Shown: positions 43,829-45,611 of the stretch, piece by piece
How positions within the stretch are numbered: the stretch's first letter is position 1
Layout of the letters: every line of letters begins with the position of its first letter
Assembly (NCBI RefSeq): GCF_022436705.1
Contig: NZ_JAKUHT010000037.1
Span: forward strand, 1-45,611
Source: Nocardioides sp. CFH 31398
GTDB taxonomy: Bacteria > Actinomycetota > Actinomycetes > Propionibacteriales > Nocardioidaceae
Length of the DNA: 45,611 nt
Direction: 5' to 3'
Position numbers and translations under genes: made by a program
The notes under the pieces: model-generated
The model's database searches: none
The model's input: the letters and a program-made list of their open reading frames with translations, nothing else
What the model was told of the DNA's origin: nothing

Positions 43829-45611
43829 GTGGTGTCCGCTGCCCCGCCCACCCCTCGGGACGACCCGCGCCCCCGGCACTCCCCCGCCCCGTCGCACCCG
43901 GCGTCCCGGGTCCTGCCCCGCGTGCTGCCCCGCGTGCTGCCCCGCGTCCTCCTGGGCGTGCTGCTGGTCGGCTCGCTGCTGGTCGCCGCGCCCGGCCCGG
44001 GCGCGGCGGGCGACGTCCCCGCGGTCACGTCCCGTGCGGTGTCCTCCCTCCGGCTCGTGGTGCTGACCGGGCCCGGCACCGCCGGCGCGGCCGCCGACCC
44101 GGGCCGACCCCCGGCCACCCGCGGCTCCCTCCTCGCCCGGCAGGACCGGACGCTCGCCGCGGTCGGGTCCCCCGAGCCCGTCTACCGCTGGACCGCCGCG
44201 CTCGACGGCTTCGCCGTGCGCCTCACCGACGCCGAGGCGGCGCAGCTCGCCGCCCGTCCCGAGGTCGTGGCGGTCGAGGACGACGCCGTCCGCCCGCTGG
44301 CCTCCGTCCCGGCCGCCCGGCCGGAGCCGTCCGCGCCGGGCTCGCCCTCGCGGGCGCTGCGGGGCGGGGCGGGCGTCGTGGTCGGGGTGGTCGACTCGGG
44401 CGTCGACCCGGACAGCCCTGTGGTCGCCGACTCCCGCGGCCTGGGGAGACGACCCGCGGGCTTCGCGGGCCGCTGCCTGACCGGGCCCGGGTGGCCGGCC
44501 GACGCGTGCGACGGCAAGCTCGTCGCCTCCGGGTGGTTCGTCCGCGGCTTCGGCGAGGAGCGGCTGGCCTCGTCGGCCACGCTGTCCGGACGCGACGACA
44601 CCGGCCACGGCACGTCCGTCGTCTCCGTCGCCGCGGGCAACGGCGGCGTCGGCGTCGTCGCCCGCGACCGCCTCGGCACCTACTCGGGCATCGCCCCGCA
44701 GGCGCGCGTGGCGTCGTACAAGGCCTGCTGGACGGCGCCGGACCCGTCCCGGGACGGCTGCGCGACGTCCGACCTCGTCTCCGCGGTGGACCGTGCGACC
44801 GCCGACGGCGTCGACGTCCTGAGCGTGGCCGTCGGCGGCCCCGCCCGCCCCGACGTGCTCGACCGGGCCCTCGTGGGTGCCGCCGAGGCGGACGTCGTCG
44901 TGGTCGCGGCCGCGGGCAACACCGGGGGCGAGGCCTACGCCGCGCACCCGTCCCCCGGCGTGCTCAGCGTCGGCGCCCACACGACGCCGCTGCGACGGGG
45001 GCGGCTCGACCTGCCCGGCGGCTCGTCGGTGACCGGCGCCATGGCGTCCCGGCGTCGGCTGGACGACGTCCGGCTGGTGCGCGGGGCCGACGTCGCCGTG
45101 CCCGGAGCACGTCGTGACGCCGCCCTGTGCGCCCCCGGCAGCCTCGACGCCGCACGCGTCGACGGCGCCGCCGTCGTGTGCGACCGCGGTGCCGTGTCCC
45201 GCCTCGAGAAGTCGGCGGCCGTCGACCGGGCCGGCGGGGTCGCGATGGTGCTCGTCAACGAGCGCGGCAGCAGCCTCACCCTCGACCTGCACCGGGTCCC
45301 GGTGCTCCACCTCGGCGCCCCCGAGGGACGTCGCCTCGACGACGCCCTGGCGCGCCGCGGCGCCGCGCCCCTGGTCGACCTCGTCCCCGACGGCGAGGGC
45401 TTCCGCCGCCTGCACCCCGCCGCCTTCTCGGCGACGGGCGACCCCGCCGGCGCCGTCCTCGGGCCGTCCGTGCTGGCGCCCGGGGTGAGCGTCCTCGGCG
45501 CCGTGCCGCCCGCGCCGGACGGCCTGGGCTGGCGCTCGTTCTCCGGGACGTCGGCCGCCGCCGCCGCCGTCGCCGGCGCGGCCGCCCGCCTGCGCGCCGT
45601 GCGCCCCGGCT
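43829..45611 (+). CDS. Secreted S8 subtilase with PA-like insert (cut by window edge)
   Basis: The open frame from the GTG at 43829 runs off the right edge (594 codons). The N-terminus is Pro/Arg-rich, then has RVLPRVLPRVLPRVL (a 12-nt tandem repeat) leading into a hydrophobic signal segment LLGVLLVGSLLVAAPGPGAA. An I9-like propeptide follows (about residues 74-153). The catalytic domain has Asp189 (GVVDSGVD), His260 (DDTGHGTSV), Asn364 (AAAGNTGG) and Ser575 (FSGTSAAAAAVAG). Between Asn and Ser, residues about 405-510 resemble a protease-associated domain (GAAVVCDRGAVSRLEKSAAV, GGVAMVLVNERG). AGGGAGG lies 11 nt before the start. Confidence 0.9.
   Translation, partial: MVSAAPPTPRDDPRPRHSPAPSHPASRVLPRVLPRVLPRVLLGVLLVGSLLVAAPGPGAAGDVPAVTSRAVSSLRLVVLTGPGTAGAAADPGRPPATRGSLLARQDRTLAAVGSPEPVYRWTAALDGFAVRLTDAEAAQLAARPEVVAVEDDAVRPLASVPAARPEPSAPGSPSRALRGGAGVVVGVVDSGVDPDSPVVADSRGLGRRPAGFAGRCLTGPGWPADACDGKLVASGWFVRGFGEERLASSATLSGRDDTGHGTSVVSVAAGNGGVGVVARDRLGTYSGIAPQARVASYKACWTAPDPSRDGCATSDLVSAVDRATADGVDVLSVAVGGPARPDVLDRALVGAAEADVVVVAAAGNTGGEAYAAHPSPGVLSVGAHTTPLRRGRLDLPGGSSVTGAMASRRRLDDVRLVRGADVAVPGARRDAALCAPGSLDAARVDGAAVVCDRGAVSRLEKSAAVDRAGGVAMVLVNERGSSLTLDLHRVPVLHLGAPEGRRLDDALARRGAAPLVDLVPDGEGFRRLHPAAFSATGDPAGAVLGPSVLAPGVSVLGAVPPAPDGLGWRSFSGTSAAAAAVAGAAARLRAVRPG

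Noticed and set aside
43807..45117. 436-aa plus-strand frame at the right end
   Set aside because: Out of frame with the subtilase catalytic motifs; the correct frame starts at 43829 and has no stop before the edge.

Overview
The window is very GC-rich DNA (about 70% by eye) with actinobacterial genes throughout. The ribosomal proteins, an FHA-ABC transporter of the Rv1747 type, DUF2530, DUF3027 and DUF4350 families, short-LID adenylate kinase, many GTG/TTG starts and apparent leaderless promoters point to a Propionibacteriales actinomycete. Nocardioides or a close relative is my best guess; this is inference, because there is no 16S gene here.

Layout. (1) 1-222: end of the alpha operon, with a strong hairpin and a 32-nt tandem repeat. 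(2) 223-4245, minus strand: infA-rpmJ-rpsM-rpsK-rpsD-rpoA-rplQ. (3) 4509-8256, minus: a luciferase-like monooxygenase and a two-FHA-domain ABC transporter, lying between map and infA. (4) 8274-20793, minus: the S10 and spc operons, rpsJ-rplC-rplD-rplW-rplB-rpsS-rplV-rpsC-rplP-rpmC-rpsQ-rplN-rplX-rplE-rpsZ-rpsH-rplF-rplR-rpsE-rpmD-rplO-secY-adk-map, many overlapping by 1-4 nt. (5) 20794-21540: divergent intergenic region with the S10 leader and a dispersed repeat. (6) 21541-29154: a membrane/MoxR module, namely a GPDPase-type membrane protein, DUF4129, DUF4350, MoxR ATPase and DUF58 (4-nt overlaps), then convergent SpoIIM-like, divergent RDD and a DoxX-like protein. (7) 29155-29448: inverted 32-nt repeat arrays around a perfect 46-nt hairpin. 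(8) 29449-33672, minus: two paralogous zinc-ribbon/one-TM/exported-domain proteins, a secreted proteinase K-like protease, and trmB. (9) 33786-38098, minus: the str operon rpsL-rpsG-fusA-tuf. (10) 38212-45611: MFS exporter plus MarR regulator, DUF2530 protein, DUF3027 protein, a second MFS protein, a cold-shock-domain protein, and a secreted PA-domain subtilase cut by the right edge.

How it fits together. Most of the window is translation machinery (30 ribosomal or factor genes plus rpoA, secY, adk and map). About 13 kb of envelope and secretion genes separates tuf from rpsJ, which are close neighbours in many bacteria. The MoxR-DUF58-DUF4129-DUF4350 block probably assembles or remodels an envelope complex (inference).

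The least ordinary signals are non-coding. They are two intergenic arrays of 32-nt units with a shared core, a 96-bp nested dyad with exactly symmetric geometry (40375-40470), a dispersed GC-rich repeat at several sites, an identical promoter architecture upstream of the two zinc-ribbon paralogues, a set of TANNNT-N7-start leaderless promoters, and trmB, which has no standard start codon behind its only good Shine-Dalgarno.
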